Shown piece after piece: positions 35,484 through 47,126 of a DNA stretch of 64,000 nt. The notes under the pieces are model-generated. The model worked only from the letters and a program-made list of their open reading frames with translations, searched no databases and had not been told where the DNA came from. Position 1 is the first letter of the stretch. Each line of letters begins with the position of its first letter. A program made the translations under genes and the position numbers. Source of the stretch: Odocoileus virginianus (Eukaryota; Chordata; Mammalia; Artiodactyla; Cervidae); assembly GCF_023699985.2 (NCBI RefSeq), contig NW_027224264.1, forward strand, positions 2,666,001 through 2,730,000, given 5' to 3'.

Positions 35484-37440
35484 ACTAATAAATTAATCCA
35501 GTAAAGTTGCTGGATACAAGATTAGGATACAGAAATATGTTGTTTTTCTATACACTAATAATGAGCTATCAGAAAGAGAAAGCAAATCACATTTACAATC
35601 ACATAAGAACAAACTGCCAGGGAAAAAAATTAACCAAGGAGGTGAAAGACCTATGGTCTGAAAACTATAAGACATTATGAAGGAAATTGAGGATGATATA
35701 AATAAATGGAAAGGTATCCCTTATTTATGGATTGGAAGAATTAATATTGTTAAAAAGTTTATACTACCCAAGGCAATCTCCAGGTTTAATGTAATCCATG
35801 ACACTTTCCCAGAAATAAGCCAAATAATCCTAACATTCATATGGAATCAGAAAAGACCCTGAATAGTGAAAGTAATCTTGAGAAAAAAGAACAAAGTTGG
35901 AGGTATCTCACTCCCTGGCTTTAAACTACACTATAAATTTTCAGTAATCAGACAGCATGGTTCTGGCACACAAGCAGACACATAGACCAAGGGAATGGAA
36001 CACAGAGTCCAGAAATAAACCCAGGCACATACAGTCAGTTAATTAATGACAAAGGAGCCAGGAATGTAAAATGGGGAAAGGACAGTCTCTTCAATAAATG
36101 CTGTTGGGAAAATAGGACAGCCACTGCAAAAGAATGAAACTGGTTATCTTACACCATATACAAAAATTAGATCAAAAGGGAGTAAAGACTTGAATGTAAG
36201 ATCTGATACAGCCAAATTCCTAGAAGAAAACCTAGGTAGTAAGCTCCTTGACGTAGATATTAATGATAGTTTTTTTTTAATTTGACACCAAAATAAAAGT
36301 AATAAAAGCAAATATAAACAAGTGGGAATACATCAAACTATTCCCACAACAAGAGAAACAATAAAATGATAAGGCATCAAACAAAACGGGAGAAAATACT
36401 TGCAAATTATCTATCTGATAAAGTGTTACTATCCAAAATATACAAAGAACTTGTATAAGTCAATAGCAAAACAAATGAAATCCAATTCAAAGAATAACCA
36501 AATGACCTGCATAGATATTTTTATAAAAAATATATACAGGTGGCCAATAGGTACATGAAAAAATGTTCTACACCACTAATCACCAGGGAGATGCAAATCA
36601 AAGCACAATAAAATATCACCTCACGCACTTTAGAATGGCTATTATAAAAAATAGCAGAAATAATAAATGTTGGTAAGGATGTGGATGAAAGGGAATCCTC
36701 ATGCACTGTTGGTAGGAACATAAATTGGTGCAGTCAATATGGAAAACAATACAGAGTTTCCTCAAAAAAAATAAAACTAGAACTACTGTATGATCCAGCA
36801 ATTCCACTCTTGAGTATATATCCAAAGAAATTAGAAACATTAATTAGAAGAGATATACTCACGCCAATGTTCATAGTGGCATTTTATTTATAATAGTCAT
36901 TATATAGAAGTAACCTAAGTGTCCTATAACAGATGAATGAATAAAAAAGATGTGATACACTTATACAGTGGAATATTATTTAACTATAAAAGGGTGTGAT
37001 TTTTTTCCATTTGTTACAATATAGATTGACATGGAGAGTATTATACTTAGTAAAATAAATCTGATAGAGATAGAGATAGACAAATACGACATGTTTTCAC
37101 TTATATGAGGAATCTAAAAAATAATACAAATGAATGAATGCAACAAAAAGAAACAGATTCACATATGCCAAGAGCAAACTATTGGTTACCAGTGGGGAGC
37201 AGGACAGGGGGAGTAGCTAGATAAGTAAAGGGGATTAAGAGGTACAAACTACTCTGTATAAAATAGATAAGTTACAAGGATGTAATGTACAGCACAGGAA
37301 GTATAACCAATATTTAGTAATAACTTTATATGGAGTATAATGTATAAAAATATGGAATCACTATGTTGTATACCTGAACTAATATAACACTGTAAGTCAT
37401 CTATACTTCAGTCAATTAAAATAAATAGATGGATAGATAG

Positions 37441-37791
37441 ACAGCCCTTCCATTCTCCCAGCATTTTACCCCAAAAAGTAAGTGTAACTCAGACTTCAGT
37501 AGTTATATTTAGTGTGTTTGAGAAGCTGGGCTTATTCATTATTTATAAATCTCATGGCAAAATGAAAGCCGGTCATGCACTGGAGAAAAGGACACTGGAC
37601 TCTGCATTGGGAGATATAACTTGGCCCTTGCTCTGCCTTGAGCATGTGTTTCAATCTCTTTACCTCTCTGTCTCTATCTCTCTCTCTTTGCTTCAATTTT
37701 ACGTTTTCTAAAACAAAGAGAATCAGCTATATATTCTTTAAGGTCCTTTCTGAAACAGAAGGGAAGGGGGCAGGGCACAACCTTTAAAAGA
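37441..37791. other. No gene seen
   Basis: Unassigned sequence between the old L1 and an LTR-like element. Contains a short pyrimidine-rich run (37666-37690). Confidence 0.4.
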
Positions 37792-39200
37792 ATGACATAC
37801 CGTAGGACATGACAAAAATTGGTCAGAACCCACTTGGTCCAAGATGGTGGAAGATTCCACTTTCAGTGGACTTTGAGCCTCATTATATGCATACTGTAAT
37901 ACATTAACATACTAAATGACACAACCACCAGTGCCATGAGAGTTCTGAGGTTAACTATAAAAGGTCAAAAAGTGGGCAGTGGCCTAATTCCTGGGAATGC
38001 CCACATCTTCCCTGAAATAATTGGAATAATCTTCCCACTCATTATCCAATGAAATTATCCAGCCCCCCAAAACTAGACACTCCATATTTCAGGGCTTCTC
38101 ACCTTCTGCGATGGCCCATACTCTGTCTGTGGAGGGTCTTTCTCCCCAAGGCCTCTGGCTTTTTGAGACAAACCTCATTCTATCTATGGAATGTATTCTC
38201 TCTAAATAAATCCATTTCTTACCTATCACTTTGTCTCTCATTGAATTCTTTCTGCAATGAGACATTAAGAACCTGAGCTTCACAAGAAATGCAAATCAAA
38301 ACTACAATGAAGTATCACCTCACCTGTCAAAATGACCACCATCAAAAATCTATAAACAACAAATTCTGGAGAAGATGTGGAGAAAAGGGAACCCTTTTGC
38401 ACTGTTGGTGGGAATGTAAACTCCCACCAGTCACTATTGATACAGCCAGTATGTAGATTCCTTAAAAAACTAGGAATTAAACTAACATATGACCCAGAAA
38501 TCCCTCTACTGGGCATGTACCCTTAGAAAACCATAATTCAAAAAGACACATGTACCCCAATATTCACTGCAGCACTATTTACAATAGCCAGAACATGGAA
38601 GCAACCTAGACATCCATCAACAGATGAATGGACAAAGAAGATGTGGTACATATATACAATGAAATAATATTAGCCATAGGAAAGAATGCATTTGAGTCAC
38701 TTCTAATGAGGTGGATGAACCTAGAGCCTGTTATACAGAGTGAAGTAAGTCAGAAAGAGAAAAACAAATATTGTATATTAATGCATACATATGGAATCTA
38801 AAAAAAATGGTACTGATGAACTTATTTGCAGGGCAGGAATAAAGACACAGACATAGAGAACAGATCTGTGGACACAGCAGGGAAAGGAGAGGGTGGGATG
38901 AATTAAGAGGGTAGCACTGACATATATACACCACTGTGTGTAAAATAGATAGCTAGTGAGAAGTTTCTGGGAACACAGGGGACTCAACCTAGAGCTCTTG
39001 ATGACCTAGAGGGGTGGCATGGGGGGTTGGGAGGGAATATATGTATACTTCTGGCTGACTCACGTTGTTGTATAGAAGAAACCAACACAGAAATGGGAAA
39101 CGATATCCTCCCATTAAAAATATTTTAAAAAGAACCTGAGGTTCATTAAGTTCTGAAATCAGGTGGATGATCTCAAATAAAAGATTATGTGTTCAAGTCC
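37792..39200 (+). mobile_element. LTR-like element split by an L1
   Basis: The sequence starts TGACA at about 37792, has TATAAAA (37956-37962) and AATAAA (38206-38211) about 250 bp apart, and then 'ttctttctgcaatgagacat', the arrangement of a retroviral-type LTR. An L1 fragment (38283-39129) interrupts it and the LTR-like sequence continues at 39146. I see no associated gag, pol or env reading frame. The LTR family is not identified and its right boundary is uncertain. Confidence 0.5.
38283..39129 (+). mobile_element. 5'-truncated L1 fragment with 16-bp TSD, copy D
   Basis: Plus-strand L1 3' end covering the ORF2 C-terminal region and 3' UTR, ending in an A/T-rich tail. AAGAACCTGAGCTTCA (38267-38282) and AAGAACCTGAGGTTCA (39130-39145) form a 16-bp duplication with one mismatch. 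Confidence 0.95.
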
Positions 39201-40592
39201 TAATCTGGGTTTATGCAGGGTAGAGTCCAGCATACGGGTTCCAGTTCCATCTGAGTTGTGCGGTTTCACTTGCAGATACAGCATAAAGTTCTATGATCCT
39301 GTTACCAAATGCCCGATAAACAGTAAGGTCAAACAATACTAAAATGTCAAAGTGTGGAGCAGAGAAAGGTTTACTGAAGGGCCGTGCAAGGAGACGGATG
39401 TCTGGTGCCCCTCCCCCCAAATCCCCTCGAACACCCTGAAGGCTTTCAGCAAAGCCGTCGGAGTTCTAGGCCCCAGCCAAGAGGAGGGGAGCTTTCATCC
39501 AACACCCAGTCTGGGTCCTCCCACCAGTGCCCAGGCCCTGCTGAAGAGGCAGATGTCAGCTGGCGACACCCTCAGGGCCAGGTATCCAGACCCTGCCCAG
39601 CCTTCATCCCTGAGGGAGTCAGGTGCCTAAGACCCAGCCAGTCTTCAGGCTTTTCATTTAACCTGGAAAGAATCATTTGTATAGGATCAATAGGAATACA
39701 TGTTGTAGCAAAAGGCCATCAGGTGAATCCCCAGCTCACAACTGCCCTGTTTTGACAATGGCCCCAACCGCAGAGCAGGGAGCAGATGCAATGATGGCAA
39801 CCTCCTTACAACTTAACCCTGACCTCAGGTTACCTCCTAGGGGTAGACAACTGACTTAAGCTGTACTGAGTTTTGAAACATGAATGGAAAAACTGAAGTT
39901 GGTTGAAGCTCTTACCATAATGGCAACATCCATACACTCCAGGAGACTGCTGCCACCATTAGGTCATGGAGGTGGGGATGAGCTTGCAGTTCCAGCTGCT
40001 TTAAGGCCTGGGCCCAGCCAGTAAGACGACAGCCAAGGCGAGGGCTCTGGAGCTCCGCAGCGCATGGTCCTCAGCGTGTCCCTGGGTGCCTTAGCTCACC
40101 TGGCAGCCCTAAGGCTGGAGGGTCTGGAAAGAAGCTGCCACCTCTCACCGCACTCTGCCTGGAGGACCGCTAGGAGTCTGGCAGAGTGGGACTTCAAACC
40201 ACCAACCACCACGCACAGGGTCTCAAGGTAATAGTTGCACACCACTCTGCCCCTATTACAATCCTATGGTCCTCTTAAAAAATGGAAGGAGCAAGTTATC
40301 ATTCAACAAACAGCCAGGAAAAGCAACAAATTTATCAAAATAAAACAAGCAACAAAAACTGTATGTTGTAAAGGAACTGCAATAAAATGACTTTTTAATG
40401 GCAAAATTAACTGGTCTACTCTTGTACTATTCGTGTTAAAAATAGTACAGGATTACTGTTTTTAGTCATCTGTTCCATGTACTAAGAGGCAGTATGGATT
40501 GTTGTATGGTGGTCAGGTGATAACTGGTAGCCACAGTTAATGGGAGGAGATACAGCAATTTAGCAAAGCAAGAAGGAGTAGAATGTCACTCA
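39201..40592. other. GC-richer unassigned sequence
   Basis: 39340-40260 is clearly richer in G+C than the neighbourhood and has several moderately long open frames (for example 39384-39755, 123 codons) without recognisable domains or agreement in frame. Part of it may be endogenous-retrovirus or old leader sequence next to the LTR-like element. I cannot name it, and I see no intact gene. Confidence 0.35.
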
Positions 40593-40602
40593 CACAAACA
40601 GA

Positions 40603-40982
40603 AGGAGAAAAGAAAGTGAAGTCACTCAATCGTGTCCGACTCTTTGTGACCTCATGGACTGTAGCCTACCAGGCTCCTCTGTCCATGGGATTCTCCAGGC
40701 AAGAGTACTGCAGTGGGTCACCATTTCCTTCTCCAGGGGATCTTCTGATCCAGAGATGGAACCGGGTCTTTCGAGTTGCAGCCAGACGCTTTTTACCAGG
40801 CTCATCTTGTAAAAAAAAATCTGCCTGCAATGCAGGAGACCTGGGTTTGATCCCTGGGTCGGGAAGATCCCCTGGAAAAGGGAAAAGGCTACCCACTCCA
40901 GTATTCTGGCCTGGAGAATTCCATGGACTGTATAGGCCATGGCATCACAAGGAATCGGACACAACTGAGCTACTTTCACTTT
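40603..40982. mobile_element. Inverted Bov-tA/BOV-A2 SINE pair in one TSD
   Basis: 40612-40800 is Bov-tA on the minus strand and 40806-40982 is Bov-tA on the plus strand, joined by 'cttgtaaaaaaaaa'. CACAAACAGA lies at 40593-40602 and 40983-40992, with related sequence beyond. One duplication around both halves suggests a single insertion of a dimeric SINE whose 5' half was inverted. The halves can pair as a hairpin in RNA. Confidence 0.82.
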
Positions 40983-40992
40983 CACAAACAGA

Positions 40993-41265
40993 GGAGAGGA
41001 AGAGGATGCACTTAAATAGAAGAAACAGGGCTGTGCGTTTGCTGAGCCTGGCACCATGGTTCTGAAAAGACTTTGGCCTCACTCAGGGTAGATGCTCTTA
41101 TGGAATCATGTAGGGTTTGAAACAGACATCTAGAAAACAGTATTGACTTGTTGTTTGTTCTTCCATTACTGTAAATATCAATTGATTTTAGTCTGTAAAG
41201 CAGACAAGTCATGGAGCATCTGCAACAAGAGGGAGATTACATTTGAAGTCTGTATTAAAAGAAGC
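40993..41265. other. No gene seen
   Basis: Unassigned intergenic sequence between the inverted SINE pair and an L2 relic. Confidence 0.4.
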
Positions 41266-41269
41266 CTGG

Positions 41270-41395
41270 TTTGCCTCGCTTTCAGCCACAAGTTCTTTGA
41301 GTCTGGAGGTTATGTCTTACTCATTTTTGTGTCACCCCGAAGTCTCTTATGGAGTAACCAACATAGTCTCATAAATGATAAGCATTAAGCTGTCA
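41270..41395 (+). mobile_element. L2 LINE 3' end relic
   Basis: 'agttctttgagtctggaggt', 'tatgtcttactcatttttgt' and 'gtctcataaatgataagc' follow the order of the L2 3' end (the 'gggcagggactgtgtctta' region of the family). Confidence 0.6.
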
Positions 41396-41494
41396 TGTTA
41401 ATCAATAAAAGAAGTACTTGCATTTTCAAGATTCAAAGCTTGTTTTTAAAACAGGTGGATATTACATACTATGTTGGGTTTTAGTGAATATAAG

Positions 41495-41735
41495 AATTAT
41501 TTCTGGTTAATATGTTAATATGTTATGTTATTTATGTTAATATTATGTTTAATTTTAATTATTAAATATTAAATTTTTATTAATTTTAATAAAATAATTT
41601 ATATAAATTATACATAATTTAATAAAATAAATTAATATTTAATATCAATTAAATAAAATTATTAAATATTAATTTAAATTATTAAATAACACTAAATTAA
41701 TGTTAATATTAATGTTAATATGTTAATATGTCTAA
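41495..41735. repeat. Extreme AT-rich low-complexity block
   Basis: About 240 bp made almost only of A and T in short TTAA, TTAAT and ATATT variants, with few G or C over 41520-41720. The edges repeat 'gttaatatgttaatatgt' (41508-41525 and 41714-41732). Confidence 0.9.
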
Positions 41736-41939
41736 AAGCACACTGACATACCCAAGAATCTTTGGAAATCTTGACTATTCTAAACATACTCAATTAAGTT
41801 TAGTTAATTACCTTAGAAATTAATACAATTAATTTACTTAGAAAATATTTCTTCTACACGGGTAGTTTAAAAAGTAGCCTATCTAAACTATATGTGAGTT
41901 ATTAATTTGAATTTGTGAGATTCTCTAAATATGTGGCAA
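41736..41939. other. No gene seen
   Basis: AT-rich unassigned sequence right of the low-complexity block. Confidence 0.4.
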
Positions 41940-42660
41940 GTCTCCTGTGTTGAGGCCAGGTTGATTATGGTTGGAAAAGGCAGGCTCTAGTGCACAGTGT
42001 TTTGACTCCTATTCAGTCATATAGCCTGGGCCTGGAACACTTCCTATCCAACAAAGAGCCCACACAACCTCTGCTGGACTTATTATCTCCTTGTATGCTG
42101 GCATGAGTGCTCAGTCACTTCAGCCATGTCCGACTCTTTGGACTGTAGTCTGCCAAACTCCTCTGTCCATGGGATTTATCCAGGCCAAGAATACTGGAGT
42201 GAGTTGCCATTCCCTTCTCCAGGGGATCTTCCTGACCCAGGGGTCAAACCTGCATCTCCTGAGTCTCTGGCATTGCAGGCCAGTTCTTCACTGCTGAGCC
42301 ACCAGGAAGCCCACCTCCTTGTATGGGATATCTCTTTGTTCCTTTATTCTGTTTAGGTGAGTACTTGATTACTCAGGCACACTCTCAGCTTTCAGTATTT
42401 CAGATTCCACTGGAAGAGAGAGTTGTCCTTCTACTGAGGAATGAGTGTTGCCAGTAGGCCCATTGCTTTTCACTAGCTGCCTGGGCCACGTGCTACTCCT
42501 GGGGAACTGCTGTTCACTGCTGGAGCTGATCTTGCCCTGTCTTTTCTCTAGGTGAATAAAAGCTTTGTCCATCCAGTATTTGACTGTTCTATATTTTCCT
42601 TGTCAACTCTGATACCAAGACGCAGTGAGTGAGAAGAATCATTTGGACTTCTGTATCTGG
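41940..42660 (+). mobile_element. Possible old LTR, split by a SINE
   Basis: The host sequence on both sides of the SINE at 42098-42314 is moderately GC-rich, with AATAAA at about 42554 followed by 'gtccatccagtatttgactg' and 'taccaagacgcagtgagtg', which looks like a U3-R-U5 end. No internal retroviral genes are seen. The call is tentative. Confidence 0.3.
42098..42314 (-). mobile_element. Bov-tA SINE
   Basis: Minus-strand Bov-tA with a slightly shortened BovB-derived part. A perfect 11-bp duplication CTCCTTGTATG lies at 42087-42097 and 42315-42325. Confidence 0.95.
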
Positions 42661-44019
42661 TGGCTGGCATTGTAATGATCTTTGACAATTTTTCAGGTCA
42701 TTGAAATCCTTCCCTGGAATTGGTGAACAATACACACAGTGTTCTTCTCAAAAACTATAATAGTGATGATGTCATGATAACAAGTCAAATGATAATGGAA
42801 ATTATAAGGGTTTCAGACTCAAATGCCATAGTCTGTATATAAGAAATATTAATTTGTTAAGGATCTATATAAGTGTGAACTAAAAAACAATAAATAGTTA
42901 AAAGCTTTAGTTAAAATATGTTTAATAATTGATTATAAAATATGATAATAATAATTTGGAAATGTCCGTATTTTCCTGGAATCCACAGTGTGGTTGGTTG
43001 TCATACTTAATACTTGAAATTTTAAATTTGGAGAGCTAGCCATGAGTCATCATTTTTACTTCCCTTCTTAAATGATGACAAAGACCCCTCCATCAAATGG
43101 ACTGCCTTGCATGTCTCTTTCTGGCTCAAAAGTAATATTCTCAGAAGCCCCTAGATGCCTCAAATAGTAAATCTGCCTTTGCCAAACCTAAATACCTAAT
43201 TAGAATTTCTGAGCATGTATTAAATATTTCTTTCTTCTCTAAAAAAGTACCATGAAGACCAGTCATTTAAGATCCAATTATATACCATGCTCATCTTCTG
43301 CTTCTTATTTCTTATTATATAGGTTCATTAGAAAATTCTTTGTTGAAAAGTTTAGACTCATATGCAATGCTCTCCTTATCCCATCCCTTCCCTGTGTATC
43401 CTTTTGGATCTTAAATCAATAAAACTACCAATGATAAATGTAAACAGTTTAACTTTGGGTGAAAACTGACATAGGAAAAACTCATTTATGGCTTGAAGAA
43501 ATGAAAATTACATAATACTTTGCAATCATAATGGAATTTTGGAAGGCTTCAATATCATTGCAGCCACTCCAGAGGTACAGGCTTTTCAAATACTTTGCAT
43601 GGGTATTCCTACATTTCCGTAAATGTCCCATAATTTTGTTCTTCCCCATGTAGAGTATTGATAGGAGTTGGTGAGACTAGAAGAAGAGGGAAAGTAGGAG
43701 TAAATAGCATTATAAGCATAAGGGGATTCTAGCCTGGCTAAATTTATTGTATTGGTATGATAAGCATTTGTAAAAACCACACATTTTGCTAAGAATCTTT
43801 AAACAACTGGTGTATGAAAAAGTCAGTGTCTGAGACCACCACTGCTCATGTTAGGGTGACATGGGTTGATGGGGTACAAAATTTTTAAAAAAAGCCACCT
43901 CATAGGCAAATACTCATTTTAAAGCCACTCGAATTGCCAACACATTTTGTCTTACAAATATGAAGCTATATTTTCAAGAAACAAAACCAAAATAGTACTG
44001 AAATCCATTAGAAAGTATG
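42661..44019. other. No gene seen
   Basis: Unassigned AT-rich intergenic sequence without a credible reading frame. Confidence 0.4.
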
Positions 44020-44024
44020 AATCA

Positions 44025-44102
44025 TGTCAATGTATGACAAAACCCACTACAATATTGTAAAGTAATTAGCCTCCAACTAGTAAAGATAAATTAAAAAAAA
44101 AA
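44025..44102 (+). mobile_element. Very short L1 3' end with poly-A
   Basis: 'cactacaatattgtaaagta' and 'attagcctccaact' match the 3' terminus of the L1 at 4764-12090 in the sense orientation, followed by an A-run (44091-44102). Only about 75 bp of element is present. Confidence 0.75.
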
Positions 44103-44559
44103 GCAGACAAAAAAGAAAAAGAAAGAGTCAGGCTTTGAGGACTTGGTTCTGACAATTTGAAAAGCAGAGGAAGAGTGTGAAACTAATTTCCATCTGTATA
44201 GGGATTTGTTTCCCTTGCTCATTTAATATCAGAGCCAACAGTAATAAATGGTTTACTATGACCCTAAAACTCTCTCTTCATTTAGACCAACTGATTGGCA
44301 AGTCTATAAGCAAATAGGTCATTTCCCATAGAAGGGCTACCATATATGCACTTTTTATCGCCATATTTGAAACCCTTTCATATTTTAGTTGAACTGCAAT
44401 CCTTTGTATGCTACAAGCATATTCTATGACCATGGATTAGTGACAGTTGTTAGTAAAAATAATTACTCATTATAATTAGCAACAGCATGATAAATCTTCC
44501 AGTCTACTTAGTTTGACATATAAGGTTAAATTTAAAGATATCTTTCTTTTTTTCAGCCG

Positions 44560-44730
44560 TTCACATCAGAAGGGACTATTTGCTACCCTTGTTTTCTAAC
44601 ACTGGATATAAGACAGAAAGATAAAAACAACTTGCCAAAGGTCAAACAGAGTATCAGGAAAAGTATTGGAAATAAAACTTCAGGCTGACTAATAACGAGG
44701 CACTTGGTTCCATTGCCTGACATTCTCATG
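44560..44730 (-). mobile_element. MIR-type relic
   Basis: 'acaacttgccaaaggtcaaa' followed by 'cagagtatcagg' and 'aataaaacttcaggctgact' resembles the MIR core in reverse orientation. Diverged. Confidence 0.55.
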
Positions 44731-45262
44731 TATGGTATTATGACTTTTCTCCTATAAGATGCACTACTATTGCCACTTCATTCTCTATAATTGCTTATTA
44801 GACTGGAGGTAACATGAAGCAACACCAAACAGTGGTATATATGGCACTATTTTGAAAGAAAAAAAAATTGAATAGACTCGAGCTCAACTGTGACTCAAAC
44901 ATTAAGAAGAATTAGTTGAGCTTTGCAATACTTTTAACCACTCCTCTTTTAGTTTACCTTGAAAATTCAAATCTCAGATTTGTCTTGGAAAATACTTTTC
45001 ACATTTCTCATAACAAGTCTCACCTTCTATTAGCACATGATCAATTTTGTTGCTAACTGGTCATAATCAGAAAATACAGTTAGACGACCAAAGACAAAAG
45101 ATACAAAAACTTAGCTGGCCGTATCTCAACTTTAAATTTACAGTACCAAAGTGTATTATTAATATATTTATGAATAGAGCTGCATACAAGGAAACATTCA
45201 TATTTATATGATATGTACTGATTGAAAATAGATATCCTGTCAAAAATCCATCTGTAGAAGCC
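44731..45262. other. No gene seen
   Basis: Unassigned AT-rich intergenic sequence directly left of the truncated BovB at 45263. Confidence 0.4.
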
Positions 45263-46107
45263 TGCCTTCAGTTCAGTTCAGTTCAGTCGCTCAGTCATGT
45301 CCTACTCTTTGCAACCCCATGAATCGCAGCATGCCAGGCCTCCCTGTCCATCACCAACTCCCAGAATTGTACTCAAACTCATGTCCATTGAGTTGGTGAT
45401 GCCATCCAGCCATCTCATCCTCTGTCGTCCCCTTCTCCTCCTGCCCCCAATCCCTCCCAGCATCAGGGTCTTTTCCAATGAGTCAACTCTTCGCATGAGG
45501 TGGCCAAAGTATTGGAGTTTCAGTTTCAGCATCAATCCTTCCAATGAACACCCAGGACTGATCTCCTTTAGGATGGACTGGTTGGATCTCCTTGCAGTCC
45601 AAGGGACTCTCAAGAGTCTTCTCCAACACCATAGTTCAAAAGCATCAAATTTTCAGTGCTCAGCTTTCTTCACAGTCCAACTCTCACATCCATACATGAC
45701 CACTGGAAGAACCATAGCCTTGACCAGATGGACCTTTGTTGGCAAAGTGATGTCTCTGCTTTTTAATATGTTATCTAGGTTGGTCATAACTTTCCTTCCA
45801 AGGAGTAAACGTCTTTTAATTTCATGGCTGCAGTCACCATCTTCAGTGACTTTGGAGCCCCCAAAAATAAAAGTCTGACACTGTTTCCCCATCTGTTTCG
45901 CCTGAAGTGATGGGACCAGATGCCATGATCTTAGTTTTCTGAATGTTAAGCTTTAAATCAACTTTTTCACTCTCCTCTTTCACTTTCATCAAGAGGCTTT
46001 TTAGTTCCTCTTCACTTTCTGCCATAAGGGTGGTGTCATCTGCATATCTGAGGTTATTGATATTTCTCCTGGTAATCTTGATTCCAGCTTGTACTTCTTC
46101 CAACCCT
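45263..46107 (-). mobile_element. 5'-truncated BovB LINE, copy 4
   Basis: Minus-strand BovB from the 3' terminus (repeated 'ttcag' at 45267-45285) to about 46107, just past the RT catalytic box region (NLRYADDTTLMAE at about 46060-46020). Relatively little decayed: the YADD box and 190-codon stretches are open, but the upstream enzyme is missing. No convincing target duplication found. Confidence 0.93.
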
Positions 46108-46864
46108 TAGAGATAGTTTATTATGCTACTAGGTCACTAAATATATAAATCCTCCTCTTGTACTTAGAAGAATTTTGATGGAAAAAAAAAATTGAGACAA
46201 CTGTATCAGCAGCTGCATATACTGAAATGCATGTTGTAGGAAAGTGGGCAATATATTAAATTATCACTTTTCAAGCTGTCTCTATATTATATTACTAAAT
46301 TGATATTTTTATAAAATTAAATTACATAGAAGAGAGAAATATTCCTCAAATTGGTTTTACAGATGTTTTAATTAAATATCTTTTGGGGTGGGATGTAAGT
46401 AATTGAACTGACTCATCATTTTAATACATTAAAATAATCTGTGTAGATGATATGAATATTAAGATAAACAATGAGATCACAATAGTTTAAAAATGTGGGT
46501 GTTATCATTAGTTCTATTTCTGGCATTATTTGCACATTCCTAATACATAGAACTAGATGCACTAGTAGGCTGAAGTTCTCTGTTTTGCATTCCTACTACC
46601 TTTTTTAACCCAGATTCTTATCAGTGTAATAAGTCATGTGCCAATTCAGAGTTAGAAACCAGAACTAACGCTAAACTATTGTGTTTTTCTAGCAAAATGT
46701 TTTTACCTGCTCTGCCTAATCTTATGCTAAATACTATAAATAGCTCACAGGGTAGCATTTGTAGCTCTTACCTTGATATAACTGATTCCATTCTTAATTA
46801 AATTTTATGACAGCTCAGATCTGAAAAGCAATCTATTGTTCCCCCATCAGATTTAGAAAAGACA
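46108..46864. other. No gene seen
   Basis: AT-rich unassigned sequence. Confidence 0.4.
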
Positions 46865-47126
46865 GATATGTCCAAAGGCTTCCCTTGTGACTTAGCTGGT
46901 AAACAATCTGCCTGCATGAGGGAGACCTGGGTTTGATCCCTGGTTGAGAAGATCCCCTGGAGAAGGGAAAGGCTACCCACTCCAGTATTCTGGCCTGGAG
47001 AATTCCATGGACTCTGTAGTCCATGGGGTCCCAAAGAGTTGGACACGACTGAGCAACTTTCACTTTCAGGACTTCCCTTGTGGCTCAGCTGGTAAAGAAT
47101 CCTCCTGTAATGCGGGAGACCTGGAT

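Larger units (their letters stand above)
34090..36900 (+). pseudogene. L1 ORF2 relic (reverse transcriptase part)
   Basis: Recognisable pieces include the linker EEMDKFLEKYN-type (about 34150), the RT fingers with HMIISIDAEKAFDKIQH (about 35078-35130), FNGEKLKAFSLKSGTRQGW (about 35228-35285), a degraded box near 35400, and the downstream thumb KEIEDDINKWKGIPYLWIGR (about 35677-35740). Numerous stops and indels, plus the two SINEs and a TA run, destroy the frame. It is diverged from copies A and B, consistent with greater age. Confidence 0.85.
33096..37425 (+). mobile_element. Old L1 LINE, internally deleted, copy C
   Basis: A 5' UTR-like start ('gggggcaggatcatggtggt', 33101), GC-richer leader to about 34020, then a jump straight into mid-ORF2 at about 34090, so ORF1 and the endonuclease are missing. 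ORF2 continues to about 36900 and the 3' UTR to about 37425. It ends in a GATA-like simple repeat (37420-37440). Two SINEs interrupt it (34246-34455 and 34838-35028). Confidence 0.82.

Noticed and set aside
39185..39205. tRNA B-box-like motif ('gttcaagtcc')
   Set aside because: No A box or cloverleaf around it. It lies in LTR-like or flanking sequence, so no tRNA gene is called.
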